27,922 nt of DNA from Pseudomonadota bacterium. GTDB lineage: Bacteria; Desulfobacterota; Syntrophobacteria; Syntrophobacterales; Syntrophobacteraceae. Each line of letters starts with the position of its first letter. Position 1 is the stretch's first letter. Under the pieces are notes generated by a model that saw nothing but the letters and a program-made list of their open reading frames with translations, had not been told where the DNA came from and did no database searches. This document shows, one piece after another, positions 7,448 through 15,218 of this stretch. Both the position numbers and the translations under genes were made by a program. The DNA is taken from assembly GCA_023416335.1 (NCBI GenBank), contig JAEZHY010000189.1, positions 1-27,922 on the forward strand, in the 5' to 3' direction.

Positions 7448-8752
7448 TCAGAACCCCTTGATCGGGTAGATCATGTCTGCGGTTGTAACATCAAACGGAT
7501 AGACGATTTCAAGGACGATATTTCCGGATTTGTCCTTCTGGTACTGGCCGATAATTCCAGATCCCAGCTCGTTCTGGCCAAGGTCGGAGCCGCTGGTTGC
7601 GAATTTGATGCCTTTCCAGGGAACAATCAGTTGGTCGCCGGGGATCATGATCGAATTGGCAGCCTTCTGTATGTCTTCGGGTTTGGTGGACCCGGCTTTT
7701 TCCAGCACTTCCGACCAGGTCTGAACGCCGGTGAAAGCACGGGCCGATGCGCCGCTGAGGTCGTGGCCGATTTTCTGTTTGTAGATTGCGTTTACCTGGC
7801 CGGCCACTTTCTTAACTTCGGCTACTTTGGGGGCAAACACCGTCCTGGTGAGAATCCCGATAACGTCGTCTCCAAGAGTCTGTCTGAATTCCGGTGCCTC
7901 AAACCCCGCATCCTGGCCCCAGATCAATTTTGCTCCGGCTTTTTGCGATTTGAGTGTCTTGACCATCAGGATCGCATCGGACGCATAGGACGCAAAAAGC
8001 ATTGCATCGGGTTTTGCCGCCTGCAGCGAACGCACCTCGCTCGAAAGGTCGGCGGACTTCGGCGGATAAAGGATCGATTTCTGCACGGTCAAACCGTATT
8101 CCTTCGCAAACATCTCGATTGTCTCGGAAACCTGCGATCCGAATTCGGTCTTCTCACAGGCCGATGCGAGCTTTGTCAGTTGAGCTTTTGGAATCGCCGA
8201 AACACCCCGGACTTTGCCGTCGGAAAGACCTTTCAGCAGTTCAAAGAGGTCCCTGGTGAAGGTTACATCGTGGGGAGTTGTACGCCAGAACCATTTGAAT
8301 CCTCGCTGGGTAAGGGCCGGTGAGGTGGATGAATCATTGATCATGGGTATTCCGTACTGTTCGCAAACCGCGCTGACAGTTTTGGTAACCGCGCTGTGAT
8401 AGCAGCCCATGATGCCGACAACCTTGTCGTCCATGATGAGCTTCTTTGCGAGGTCCGCACCCAGGGTGGGATTCCCTTCGTGGTCCTTCATGATAAGTTC
8501 GATCTTCGCACCGCCAAGCGACTTGATGCCGCCCCTCTGTGCCATATTCATGTCTATCGGCATGACGTTATTTGCTATTTCTACGGCCAGTTCCGCTCCC
8601 GCCCGCAACTCCCTGCCTTCCGCTGCCGCACCGCCCGTCAGCGGATACAAAACACCGATTTTGATAGTCTCCGCAGCCGGAACTACCGATGCCGCCATCA
8701 TCAACAATGCAGGAACAAGCAACAGAACCGTAAGGACGGAATTCCTCTTCAT
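7448..8752 (-). CDS. HAAT ABC transporter periplasmic substrate-binding protein (LivK-like)
   Basis: Starting at ATG 8752 the protein has 434 residues. It has a signal peptide (MKRN, hydrophobic VLTVLLLVPALLMMAA, cleavage near VVPAA/E at about 27-28) and then IKIGVLYPLTGGAA, the opening of type I periplasmic binding proteins. GGGAGA lies 8 bases before this ATG; the open frame upstream has no ribosome-binding site and is AT-rich leader. It is somewhat longer than typical LivK (about 370-400). It delivers ligand to LivHMGF encoded just downstream. The ligand is not evident from the fold. Linkage to pxpBC, the DUF1445 gene and pxpA points to a 5-oxoproline or glutamate-family compound, as inference. 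Confidence 0.92.
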   Translation of the reverse strand: MKRNSVLTVLLLVPALLMMAASVVPAAETIKIGVLYPLTGGAAAEGRELRAGAELAVEIANNVMPIDMNMAQRGGIKSLGGAKIELIMKDHEGNPTLGADLAKKLIMDDKVVGIMGCYHSAVTKTVSAVCEQYGIPMINDSSTSPALTQRGFKWFWRTTPHDVTFTRDLFELLKGLSDGKVRGVSAIPKAQLTKLASACEKTEFGSQVSETIEMFAKEYGLTVQKSILYPPKSADLSSEVRSLQAAKPDAMLFASYASDAILMVKTLKSQKAGAKLIWGQDAGFEAPEFRQTLGDDVIGILTRTVFAPKVAEVKKVAGQVNAIYKQKIGHDLSGASARAFTGVQTWSEVLEKAGSTKPEDIQKAANSIMIPGDQLIVPWKGIKFATSGSDLGQNELGSGIIGQYQKDKSGNIVLEIVYPFDVTTADMIYPIKGF

Positions 8753-8842
8753 TGTGGATCTCCCTTTGTGTGGGTGACAAAAAGTATTTATGCCGGGAGT
8801 TCGGAACGTTGAGAAAAATGAATGGGGAAGTTGAAAAAAAAG

Positions 8843-8869
8843 AAAATAGGAATTTGCAAAAAATGTCAA
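8843..8869 (-). promoter_or_regulatory. Candidate sigma-70 promoter of the liv-pxp operon
   Basis: On the minus strand a perfect TTGACA (8869-8864) is followed after 15 bases by TATTTT (8848-8843). A 17-base spacing would give the poorer TTTTCT. It lies about 95-115 bases upstream of the binding-protein ATG in AT-rich sequence, giving a leader of roughly 85 bases. This is a visual match only. Confidence 0.45.
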
Positions 8870-9514
8870 GCAAATCCTCATACGTATCGGAATTAGGGCG
8901 AAAGGGACAACAAGATGCCGGAGCAATGCAAATGCTTAATTTTCTCCGAGCTTTTGCAGCCAAGCGGCTGGACGGGAGATTAACCAGCGCTTAAGATGCC
9001 ACGCTGGCCGGATACACAGAGAGTTAGAACACGAATATCATCGCACTGTGAACGAGCCTATTATTTTCCCTTCAGGATGTGTCCAATTATGTTAAAATCA
9101 AAAGTGACACGGCAATCCGCCCATTCGAGGCTCGCTTAGCCTGATAGCCCCTCTACTCCGGTGTTGGTGGAGGAGAGCCCGGTCAGGAAGCGACAGGGAT
9201 GGAAGATCAAGCGAAACATGACTGTACCCAGCAAAAGGCTAAAACACCAGAGAAGTGAATTCGCTACTCCGGCGCGGCTTCAACCGACGCTGTCGATTCA
9301 CGCCTTAATTCGAGGACAGTCGGATTGCCGTGTTTCCCCTTTTTGCCAGACTACTCTCGTGCACCTTCCGGGCGTAATTCGCCCCCACAACAATTTCTGC
9401 TCATGTTAACCCTTCCGATTTCCCTATCGATAATTGACGATCCCTTTTCAAATGCCTCCCCGCAACTATCGGTTTTTCCATTTTTAGTTTATATTACCAA
9501 TGGTTACATATTTT

Positions 9515-9528
9515 AGAATGCGCATTCT
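9515..9528. promoter_or_regulatory. Perfect 14-base palindrome, candidate operator
   Basis: AGAATGCGCATTCT is a perfect palindrome about 200 bases upstream of the cold-shock gene, in AT-rich DNA between divergent transcription units. Its size fits a dimeric regulator site. No T run follows it, so it is not a terminator. The binding protein is unknown. Confidence 0.4.
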
Positions 9529-9645
9529 CAGTGATAAAAATTACTGTCCCTGCTTCTGGTCCAGCGCATGCGTCTATTTTTGACCATAGCTCTTACGATA
9601 AATTTCTACTTTTTTTACATTAGAATGCTCTTTATGCTTTCATTC

Positions 9646-9673
9646 TTGTACCTGTTGTGCTTTATATTGTAAT
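9646..9673 (+). promoter_or_regulatory. Candidate csp promoter
   Basis: TTGTAC (9646-9651), a 16-base spacer, then TGTAAT (9668-9673, 5 of 6 to consensus). It would give a leader of about 45 bases. The -35 match is weak, so this is tentative; an earlier start with a long csp-style leader is also possible. Confidence 0.35.
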
Positions 9674-9725
9674 TTAGTCTCAGGGTGCTTGAAGTAAACA
9701 CAACACAAGAAGGAATTCAAAAAAC

Positions 9726-9929
9726 ATGGCTCAAGGTACTGTGAAGTGGTTTAATGACCAAAAAGGTTATGGTTTCATCTCGGACGAAAACGGCGGCAAG
9801 GATTTCTTTGTCCATCACAGCGCAATCGAGGGAACCGGGTTCAAGAGTCTTCAAGAAGGCGAGCGCGTCAGCTTCGAAGTTGAACAGGGAGCCAAAGGTC
9901 CGCAGGCTGTCAGAGTTAAAAAGCTCTAG
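9726..9929 (+). CDS. Cold-shock domain protein (CspA family)
   Basis: This 67-residue protein is one complete cold-shock domain: [18 protein letters not shown] with RNP1 KGYGFI (13-18) and RNP2-region DFFVHHSAI (26-34), ending [10 protein letters not shown]. It binds single-stranded RNA or DNA and acts as an RNA chaperone in the cytoplasm. GAAGGAA lies about 10 bases before the ATG. It is monocistronic, with a strong terminator 28 bases after its stop. Which csp paralogue it is, and whether it is cold-induced, cannot be told from sequence. Confidence 0.95.
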   Translation: MAQGTVKWFNDQKGYGFISDENGGKDFFVHHSAIEGTGFKSLQEGERVSFEVEQGAKGPQAVRVKKL

Positions 9930-9956
9930 TACGCCGGGCTGAGTCATAAAATCACA

Positions 9957-9989
9957 GGGGCCGGAGATCCAAGTCTCCGGCCCCTTCCG
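9957..9989 (+). terminator. Rho-independent terminator after csp
   Basis: GGGGCCGGAGA (9957-9967), loop TCCAAG, then TCTCCGGCCCC (9974-9984) give a perfect 11-pair stem followed by TTCCGCTTT. The T run is interrupted, but the stem is very stable. It lies between csp and the end of the convergent minus-strand gene and could serve both. Confidence 0.8.
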
Positions 9990-10016
9990 CTTTCAGAAGC
10001 CGCGTTCCGGAAACAC

Positions 10017-11735
10017 CTAAAATCTATAACCCAGCCCCAGACCTGCTTGGTGACTCGAGAAACGGTCCCCAACCTCAGCCTGATACCTCGTGAACAGTGT
10101 CATGTTCTTAGTCAGCAGAACTTTCAGACCGGCATCGACGACGACGCTGTCGAAATCGCCGCTTACCCCGTAGACAGAAAAGGACCCGGGCTGGTTAACC
10201 AAACCGGCCTCGATGCCGCGGCTGTCCAACGGAACCTCATGTGCCCAGGAAACCTCCAGTGCGGGTGTGATCTGCATTCCTTTTACGATAATGTCCTTCT
10301 CGGTCCTTATGCCCAACTGCGTCCGGAAAGTCTGATACTCCCCTGAACGAACATCGAGATCGAGGCTGTCGGAGCCGCTTTCCTCGAAGCCGGAACGATG
10401 CTGGAGGTAATAAGAAAGATCCGCTACGGGAGAGACATACAATTCCGAAACCTTGAATGCATATCCGGCCCGAATCCTCGCAGCCATATCGAAAGCGGAG
10501 ACATTTGCCCTCGTGGTCTCGCTTACATAAAGAAAATCGATATTACGGTTGGCAGTCGTCCAATCATAGCCGCCGGCCAGCAGGCCATCCACAAAGAATC
10601 CCGTCGTACCGCCGTAATTTCCGTAAATGCCCCATCTTGTGGCGTTCATGCGGGCATCGCCGCCGTTACCATCCCAGTCGAGATTTGTGCGGAGATACGA
10701 GACTGCGGCACCGAAAGTCATCTGTTCAAATCGAAGGAGGTCCGCACCCAGTAAGAATCCTCCCGTATTGAAGTCAAAGCCTGTGTGCTCACCCGCCCCG
10801 CCCTGATCCCCGAACTCCCCAATGCCCTGAAACCAGAGGTTGGGATTCTGCTGGAGCCCTATGCCCCCACTCCCGTCCCCATCGCCTGTTCGAGCCATCG
10901 GGACTTCCGAACGACTCCTCTTAACGACTGCATCGCCGAATAACATGCTGTTCCGCATGCCTATACGGGTAAGCGCATCGTATTTTTCGGGACCGACGCC
11001 ATTCAATGCCGCTCGTAGCGGGTCGAGATTGCCGTAGTTCAGGTAATCCAGGGCAGAATAAACATCATCGAGACTGCTGTATGGAACAGGGCGGAGCAGG
11101 TCGAGATAGGCGGCAATGCTTCCGGCATTGCCTGTCCTTCCAATGGCGGGAGCGTACAGCAGGGCCTGCGAACCGAGCGCCTGAAAGTGCTGAAACGAAT
11201 TCACGGGGATGTAATAGTACAGGTATGATTGAATTGCTCCTCCATTTCCCCATCCCGAAATCGGCGCTGCGATTCCCGTGTAAATCGTCGAACCGGACGG
11301 AACGATCACATAAGCGACACTCGCGGGGATGTTTTGCAGGGCAAAGACATTCTTGATCTGCTCGGGAGTCAATCCTCTTATTTCAGAGGCCCTCATTATC
11401 CAGGAACCGATGCCGGTGCTAGGAGGCGCATATACGCGCACGAATACAAGAGGCCTTGTTGTCACGATGTCAGTGACTTCAGTCCCTGTGTCGAAAGGCG
11501 GGTTCGTGTAGCCTTTTGTCGCCAGATAAGCATTTACCGCATTCGGATCCAAAACATCGATGATTGTACCCGGTGGTTGGGGAAGCGTCCTCCAGTCAAC
11601 AGCCGCCGTCTCTCGCGGCAGGAAATACGTCCCGACAATGACGATGGACAAGAAAAGCAGCAAAATCAGGCTATTATGAGGAGCCTGCCCTCCTATTGTT
11701 CCCTTCATACGGGAACACCAACGCGTCCGAAACAT
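10017..11735 (-). CDS. Outer-membrane autotransporter-type beta-barrel protein
   Basis: This is a 572-residue protein. An N-terminal signal (hydrophobic SLILLLFLSIVIVGTYFL at about 22-39, likely cleavage near ETAAVD) is followed by a region to about 290 that I do not recognise, with LTPEQIKNVFALQNIP (122-137), VPSGSTIYTG and GWGNGGAIQSYLYYY. A Gly/Asp-rich linker (about 283-293) leads to a C-terminal beta-barrel (about 300-572) of alternating aromatic strands, such as FDFNTGGFLLGADL and RWGIYGNYGG, ending GLGLGYRF with the terminal aromatic expected for outer-membrane assembly. AGAGGA lies 4 bases before ATG 11735; a downstream ATG at 11708 lacks one. The passenger is short for a classical autotransporter, so the barrel may simply anchor a small surface domain. 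It stands alone between a terminator and palindromic repeats. Confidence 0.8.
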   Translation of the reverse strand: MFRTRWCSRMKGTIGGQAPHNSLILLLFLSIVIVGTYFLPRETAAVDWRTLPQPPGTIIDVLDPNAVNAYLATKGYTNPPFDTGTEVTDIVTTRPLVFVRVYAPPSTGIGSWIMRASEIRGLTPEQIKNVFALQNIPASVAYVIVPSGSTIYTGIAAPISGWGNGGAIQSYLYYYIPVNSFQHFQALGSQALLYAPAIGRTGNAGSIAAYLDLLRPVPYSSLDDVYSALDYLNYGNLDPLRAALNGVGPEKYDALTRIGMRNSMLFGDAVVKRSRSEVPMARTGDGDGSGGIGLQQNPNLWFQGIGEFGDQGGAGEHTGFDFNTGGFLLGADLLRFEQMTFGAAVSYLRTNLDWDGNGGDARMNATRWGIYGNYGGTTGFFVDGLLAGGYDWTTANRNIDFLYVSETTRANVSAFDMAARIRAGYAFKVSELYVSPVADLSYYLQHRSGFEESGSDSLDLDVRSGEYQTFRTQLGIRTEKDIIVKGMQITPALEVSWAHEVPLDSRGIEAGLVNQPGSFSVYGVSGDFDSVVVDAGLKVLLTKNMTLFTRYQAEVGDRFSSHQAGLGLGYRF

Positions 11736-11753
11736 CCAGTCCTCTGGAGACGG

Positions 11754-11828
11754 ACCTGGTTCCTAAGCATTTTCGACGGAGCCCCCAATCCCGTCGTCCC
11801 GGCAGTGCTTTTGAGCCGGGAACCAGGT
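11754..11828. repeat. Palindromic repeat unit with 10-base inverted ends
   Basis: ACCTGGTTCC (11754-11763) and GGAACCAGGT (11819-11828) are perfect inverted ends of a 75-base unit. Inside, CCCGGC (11798-11803) pairs with GCCGGG (11815-11820). The CGTCGTCCCGGC...GCCGGGAACCAGG pattern resembles widely dispersed extragenic repeats (GTCATTCCGGC...GCCGGAATCCAG type). It is probably a non-coding dispersed repeat. Confidence 0.55.
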
Positions 11829-11887
11829 TCTTTAAGGTCTTGAACTAGCAATTAATTCGCCCTGGATAGCCTGCTTTGCGGTTTCCA

Positions 11888-11913
11888 CCGGAATAACGAC
11901 GCCGGGATTCCGG
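11888..11913. repeat. Second palindrome in the same intergenic region
   Basis: CCGGAAT (11888-11894) and ATTCCGG (11907-11913) form a 7-base inverted repeat about 35 bases before the end of the dehydrogenase gene. On the minus strand it could act as an mRNA 3' end hairpin for that gene, though no T run follows. Confidence 0.4.
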
Positions 11914-11947
11914 CCCTGCCCTACCCCGGTTTCGATTCCGACTCCGG

Positions 11948-12919
11948 CTATCTTTTAAGAGCGTCCCAGTTGAGACAGTTTGGCGGTCGTTCTCCGCGGA
12001 GACCTGCCAAAAGGTTTTCCGCAGCCATGAGGGCCATTCTTGTCCGCGTTTCGATTGTGGCGCTGCCCATGTGGGGAAGGAGCACCACATTATCGAGGTC
12101 AACAAGCCCGGGGCTGAGCCGAGGTTCATTCTCATAGACGTCGAGCCCCGCGCCGCAAATCCATCCCTGCCGCAGTGCTTCAACCAGCGCTTTTTCATCG
12201 ACAACCGAACCCCTGGCTGTGTTGATAAGATAGGAAGTCGGCTTCATGGACCGGAGTTCCTTCTCCCCTATCAGATGATGCGTCTCACGCGTATACGGCA
12301 CATGAAGCGTCACGACGTCCGACTCCCGGAGGAGCTCCTCAAAAGGCACGAAGGTGATATCGAGTCTTTCTTCCTCGGCCCGATCGAGACGCTGCCGCCT
12401 GCAGTAGATCACTTTCATATCGAAACCGGCAGCACGGCGGGCAACCGCCTCGCCTATACGCCCCAGGCCGACGATTCCAATGGTCTTGCCTGTTATCTGT
12501 CCTCCGAGGAAGTGCAGCGGGGCCCAGTACTGAAACTTGCCTGCTCTCGTCCTCTTATCGCCTTCAACGACCCGGCGAGTTATCGCGAGAATCAACGCCA
12601 AAGCGAGATCGGCAGTCGCATCGGTGAGCACCCCCGGTGTGTTGGTTACGGGAATACCCCTTTGTGCGGCTGCTGCAACATCGATATTGTCAAAGCCCAC
12701 ACCGCAATTTGCAATAACCTTCAGGTCCGGAGCGAGCTTCAGAACTTCTTCATCGATACGGTCGGTAATCGTGCACAGGAGCCCATCCTTGTTTCCGATG
12801 CCCCGAAGCAGCATCACCCTCTCCATAGGATGTGCTTCAGGGTTCGATTCAACTTCATGCCGCTCTGTTATCAGAGACATCACTTCCTGAGGAAACAACG
12901 CGGTTACCAGGCAACGCAT
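11948..12919 (-). CDS. D-isomer-specific 2-hydroxyacid dehydrogenase (glyoxylate/hydroxypyruvate reductase-like)
   Basis: From ATG 12919 (GGAGGG 4 bases upstream; the open frame extends 15 codons further without a ribosome-binding site) the protein has 323 residues. The NAD(P)-binding motif is GLGRIG (151-156), followed by CRRQR at about 173-177; the basic residues after the fold's second strand hint at NADPH. The catalytic triad is visible: R236 (NTARG), E265 (DVYENEP) and H283 (LPHMGSA). NCGVGFDNID (71-80) is the substrate-loop signature. It reduces a 2-keto acid such as glyoxylate or hydroxypyruvate; the exact substrate is not settled by sequence. It is probably monocistronic. Confidence 0.92.
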   Translation of the reverse strand: MRCLVTALFPQEVMSLITERHEVESNPEAHPMERVMLLRGIGNKDGLLCTITDRIDEEVLKLAPDLKVIANCGVGFDNIDVAAAAQRGIPVTNTPGVLTDATADLALALILAITRRVVEGDKRTRAGKFQYWAPLHFLGGQITGKTIGIVGLGRIGEAVARRAAGFDMKVIYCRRQRLDRAEEERLDITFVPFEELLRESDVVTLHVPYTRETHHLIGEKELRSMKPTSYLINTARGSVVDEKALVEALRQGWICGAGLDVYENEPRLSPGLVDLDNVVLLPHMGSATIETRTRMALMAAENLLAGLRGERPPNCLNWDALKR

Positions 12920-13170
12920 ACAACCCTCCGTCTTGGGCCTTCGTAAATACGGGCCGAGCCCCAAAAAGTCACCAATGGCCCTAGCTTTACCAGATGCGCC
13001 GAATTAAATCCACGCCCAATCGCTATGAATCGAATGCCTGTTTCCGACCCTTTTCGTCGCTTCTTCTATAGAAAATTGACTCAACTTCATGAATTAGGGT
13101 TGAACTTTTTCCCTTGAGTGCTCTAAATAGGATGCCTCAAAGCAGAAATCAAACTCCGGGGGGATAAGAA

Positions 13171-13659
13171 GTGAACAGACCGACAAAGAGCCAGTATTAC
13201 ATCGATATAGCCAGGGCTGTAGCCATGCGCAGCACCTGCCTGAGGCGGCGGTTCGGGGCCGTAATCGTCAAGAACGACCAAATCATAAGCACGGGCTATA
13301 ACGGCGCACCCCGACAGACCACGAACTGCATCGACCTCGGATACTGCGTGCGCAACAAGCTGAACATTCCGAGCGGACAGAACTACGAATTGTGCCGTGC
13401 CGTACATGCGGAAATGAACGCCGTAATCCATGCGTCGCGCCTCGATATGGTCGAATCCGACCTGTACCTCGTTGGAATCGAGGTGGAAACCGGTGAACTC
13501 GTGTCCGAAATCATGCCGTGCCTACTCTGCAAGCGTGTGATCATAAATGCCGGGATCACCCGCGTGATCCTTCCGGAATCACCCAAAGGTTTCAAGTATA
13601 TCGACGTGGACGACTGGACGCTCGAAGACAGAATCGGCAACCGAGCCCCCTGTGCCTGA
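13171..13659 (+). CDS. dCMP/CMP deaminase family protein (ComEB-like)
   Basis: This 162-residue zinc deaminase starts at GTG behind a GGGGGGAT ribosome-binding site. Zinc and catalytic residues are visible: HAE (79-81) in ELCRAVHAEMNAVIHAS, and PCLLC (116-120). An extra Cys-containing insert (TTNCIDLGYCV at 50-60) before HAE is typical of dCMP deaminases, where it binds a second metal or shapes the nucleotide pocket. It converts dCMP to dUMP, feeding thymidylate synthesis in the cytosol. It is monocistronic, with a strong terminator about 30 bases downstream. Confidence 0.9.
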   Translation: MNRPTKSQYYIDIARAVAMRSTCLRRRFGAVIVKNDQIISTGYNGAPRQTTNCIDLGYCVRNKLNIPSGQNYELCRAVHAEMNAVIHASRLDMVESDLYLVGIEVETGELVSEIMPCLLCKRVIINAGITRVILPESPKGFKYIDVDDWTLEDRIGNRAPCA

Positions 13660-13688
13660 GAGCGCCGTGCACTCTGTATGAAATATCT

Positions 13689-13725
13689 CAGGGCAACATG
13701 GCCAGGCTGTGTTGCCCTGGTTTTT
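13689..13725 (+). terminator. Rho-independent terminator after the deaminase gene
   Basis: CAGGGCAACA (13689-13698) pairs perfectly with TGTTGCCCTG (13710-13719), followed by GTTTTT. The 10-pair stem and T run make a textbook intrinsic terminator. Confidence 0.92.
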
Positions 13726-13893
13726 ATCCACTTCGCTCACAGAAGATCAGCCCCGAAAATTTCTCCTGCTTCCTTGTAGACTAATTCTCGTATTCCCCCG
13801 TCATTCCCTCCGAAAGCCATCTGAACAGAACGATTATGTTAACGGAACCGCCTTTAAACCTGCTCTGTTTTCCGGTACAAAAGGAGCCTTGAG

Positions 13894-14112
13894 ATGAAAC
13901 TTAAGAAACTGTCGGCAATTTTTGTCATTGCAGCAGCCGCTGCCGCCACGAACGCTCAGGTGCCCGTCCAAACTCCGCTTGTAAGCAGTCTCAGCAACCA
14001 GGACAAAGCTCCGGCCATCAGTTCCCCGCAGGCGACAATGCACGAGAACGGCGACCGTGTAAGCCATTATCCGCCCTACTATCATCCGGAGAAATCGGGC
14101 AACAGAAGATAG
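13894..14112 (+). CDS. Small exported protein of unknown function (72 aa)
   Basis: AAAGGAG lies 9 bases before the ATG, and the product has a clear signal peptide: MKLKK, then SAIFVIAAAAAA, with likely cleavage after TNA (21). The mature chain is about 50 residues, has no cysteine, is rich in Pro, Ser and Gln, and ends with a Tyr/His/Pro cluster (SHYPPYYHPEK) and a basic tail. I recognise no family. It sits alone after a strong terminator and is followed by its own terminator-like hairpin, so it is probably a separate transcription unit. The ribosome-binding site and signal peptide make it likely to be real. Confidence 0.7.
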   Translation: MKLKKLSAIFVIAAAAAATNAQVPVQTPLVSSLSNQDKAPAISSPQATMHENGDRVSHYPPYYHPEKSGNRR

Positions 14113-14130
14113 GCTGCTCCCTTAAACGCG

Positions 14131-14151
14131 AGGGCCGGTTCGGCCGGCCTT
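14131..14151 (+). terminator. GC-rich hairpin after the small exported-protein gene
   Basis: GGCCGG (14133-14138), loop TTCGG, then CCGGCC (14144-14149), extended by a wobble and an A-T pair. A T-poor tail (TTCCCC) follows, so termination may be inefficient. Confidence 0.5.
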
Positions 14152-14270
14152 CCCCCTCTGCTGTTCAAGCGCGCAATGGCCCTCAATTCTCTTTCGTTGC
14201 GGAAGTCCTGCCCCCTCCTTACTTTTGGACCTATTGCATCCAGAAGCGAAGGGAGCATCTCTGCACTGAA

Positions 14271-15101
14271 ATGGCCGAGATCCACGAGACACTGAAAGAG
14301 CCCGAGGTCAAAGAGGTCCAGAAGCGCACTTCCCCCAGGGCAGTCGTCATATACGAAGCCATTCGACGAGAAGGCGAAGAGGAATTGATGCGCCCTTCAT
14401 CCGCCCTCTTCTGGTCCGGACTCGCCGCCGGCCTCTCGATGGGCTTTTCCCTGGTAACCGAAGGTTTGTTGCGGTCCTATCTACCGGATGTCCCCTGGCG
14501 CCCGCTTCTGGCAAAGTTTGGTTACAGCATCGGCTTTCTCATCGTTATCCTGGGTCGCCAGCAGCTCTTTACCGAAAACACCCTTACCCCCATTCTCCCG
14601 TTGCTGAGCCGGCCGAGTATTTCCATTTTCATCCAGGTTGTCCGCCTCTGGATAGTCGTACTCGTTGCGAATCTCGCCGGGGCGCTGATATTCGCCGCAG
14701 TCGTCGGCCATTCGAGTATATTCGATGAAAACGTACGCACGGTATTTTCCGAACTCGGGAGGGAAAGCATTCGCCATGGACGATTCCTGTCCACCTTGCT
14801 CAAGGCGGTTTTCGCCGGCTGGCTCATAGCTTTGATGGTCTGGCTGTTGCCGATGGCGGAAGCAGCCAGGATCTGGGTCATAATCATCTTGACCTATATC
14901 ATAGGAATCGGTCGACTCACCCACGTGATCGCAGGCTCGGTGGAGGCATTCTACTCTGTCGTGGCTGGGAGCACCCTTTGGGGTGAATTTCTCATGGACT
15001 TTTTCGTTCCAACCCTGTTAGGCAATATCATTGGCGGCCTTGCCCTCGTCACTGCCATAAACCATGGACAGGTTGCTGCCGGGATCCCAAAGACCGAGTA
15101 A
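14271..15101 (+). CDS. Formate/nitrite transporter (FNT) family membrane protein, YfdC-like
   Basis: This 276-residue protein has a charged N-terminus of about 40 residues (EPEVKEVQKRTSPRAVVIYEAI) followed by six hydrophobic segments. FWSGLAAGLSMGFSLV (about 47-62), GFLIVILGRQQLFTENT (about 88-104), a central NLAGALIFA, and a C-terminal PTLLGNIIGGLALVTAINHGQV match the FNT fold, especially the YfdC branch (RQQLFTENTLT). FNT proteins form pentameric channels for small monovalent anions in the inner membrane; the anion for this branch is unknown. The ribosome-binding site (GAAGGGAG) is about 15 bases from the ATG, further than usual. It precedes an ABC-2 exporter pair on the same strand, 117 bases away. 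Confidence 0.88.
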   Translation: MAEIHETLKEPEVKEVQKRTSPRAVVIYEAIRREGEEELMRPSSALFWSGLAAGLSMGFSLVTEGLLRSYLPDVPWRPLLAKFGYSIGFLIVILGRQQLFTENTLTPILPLLSRPSISIFIQVVRLWIVVLVANLAGALIFAAVVGHSSIFDENVRTVFSELGRESIRHGRFLSTLLKAVFAGWLIALMVWLLPMAEAARIWVIIILTYIIGIGRLTHVIAGSVEAFYSVVAGSTLWGEFLMDFFVPTLLGNIIGGLALVTAINHGQVAAGIPKTE

Positions 15102-15218
15102 TTTTGGCAAAGTGCAGATTACGCCTTGTGATTGATTCCGTTCGGCCTTATTCTGGTGCGGATTACTCTGCCGAAAGGCGCTGCAAAAGCGTACTGAATA
15201 CGGATTCTCATAAAAATC

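Larger units (their letters stand above)
8753..9725. other. Long AT-rich intergenic region between the liv operon and csp
   Basis: About 970 bases lie between divergent genes. The left part holds the liv-pxp promoter candidate. The middle (about 9000-9450) shows no domain-bearing open frame. At 9077-9110 GTGTC and GACAC flank an AT-rich core, which could be a decayed mobile-element end but is not diagnostic. The right part is markedly AT-rich and holds a 14-base palindrome and the csp leader. An unannotated small RNA is possible but I cannot support one. Confidence 0.5.

Noticed and set aside
7247..8323. A 358-codon plus-strand open frame
   Set aside because: It is antisense to livH and the binding-protein gene and shows no domain; it is a by-product of codon bias.
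9135..9235. Group II intron or other structured RNA suggested by the CTCTAC...GTGGAG pairing
   Set aside because: The pairing is short and imperfect, and no domain V-like hairpin or reverse transcriptase is present.
9161..9516. Short plus-strand open frames in the csp upstream tract
   Set aside because: They have no ribosome-binding site, atypical composition, and no domain.
12071..12946. A 291-codon plus-strand open frame
   Set aside because: It is antisense to the 2-hydroxyacid dehydrogenase, whose catalytic residues are all present on the other strand.
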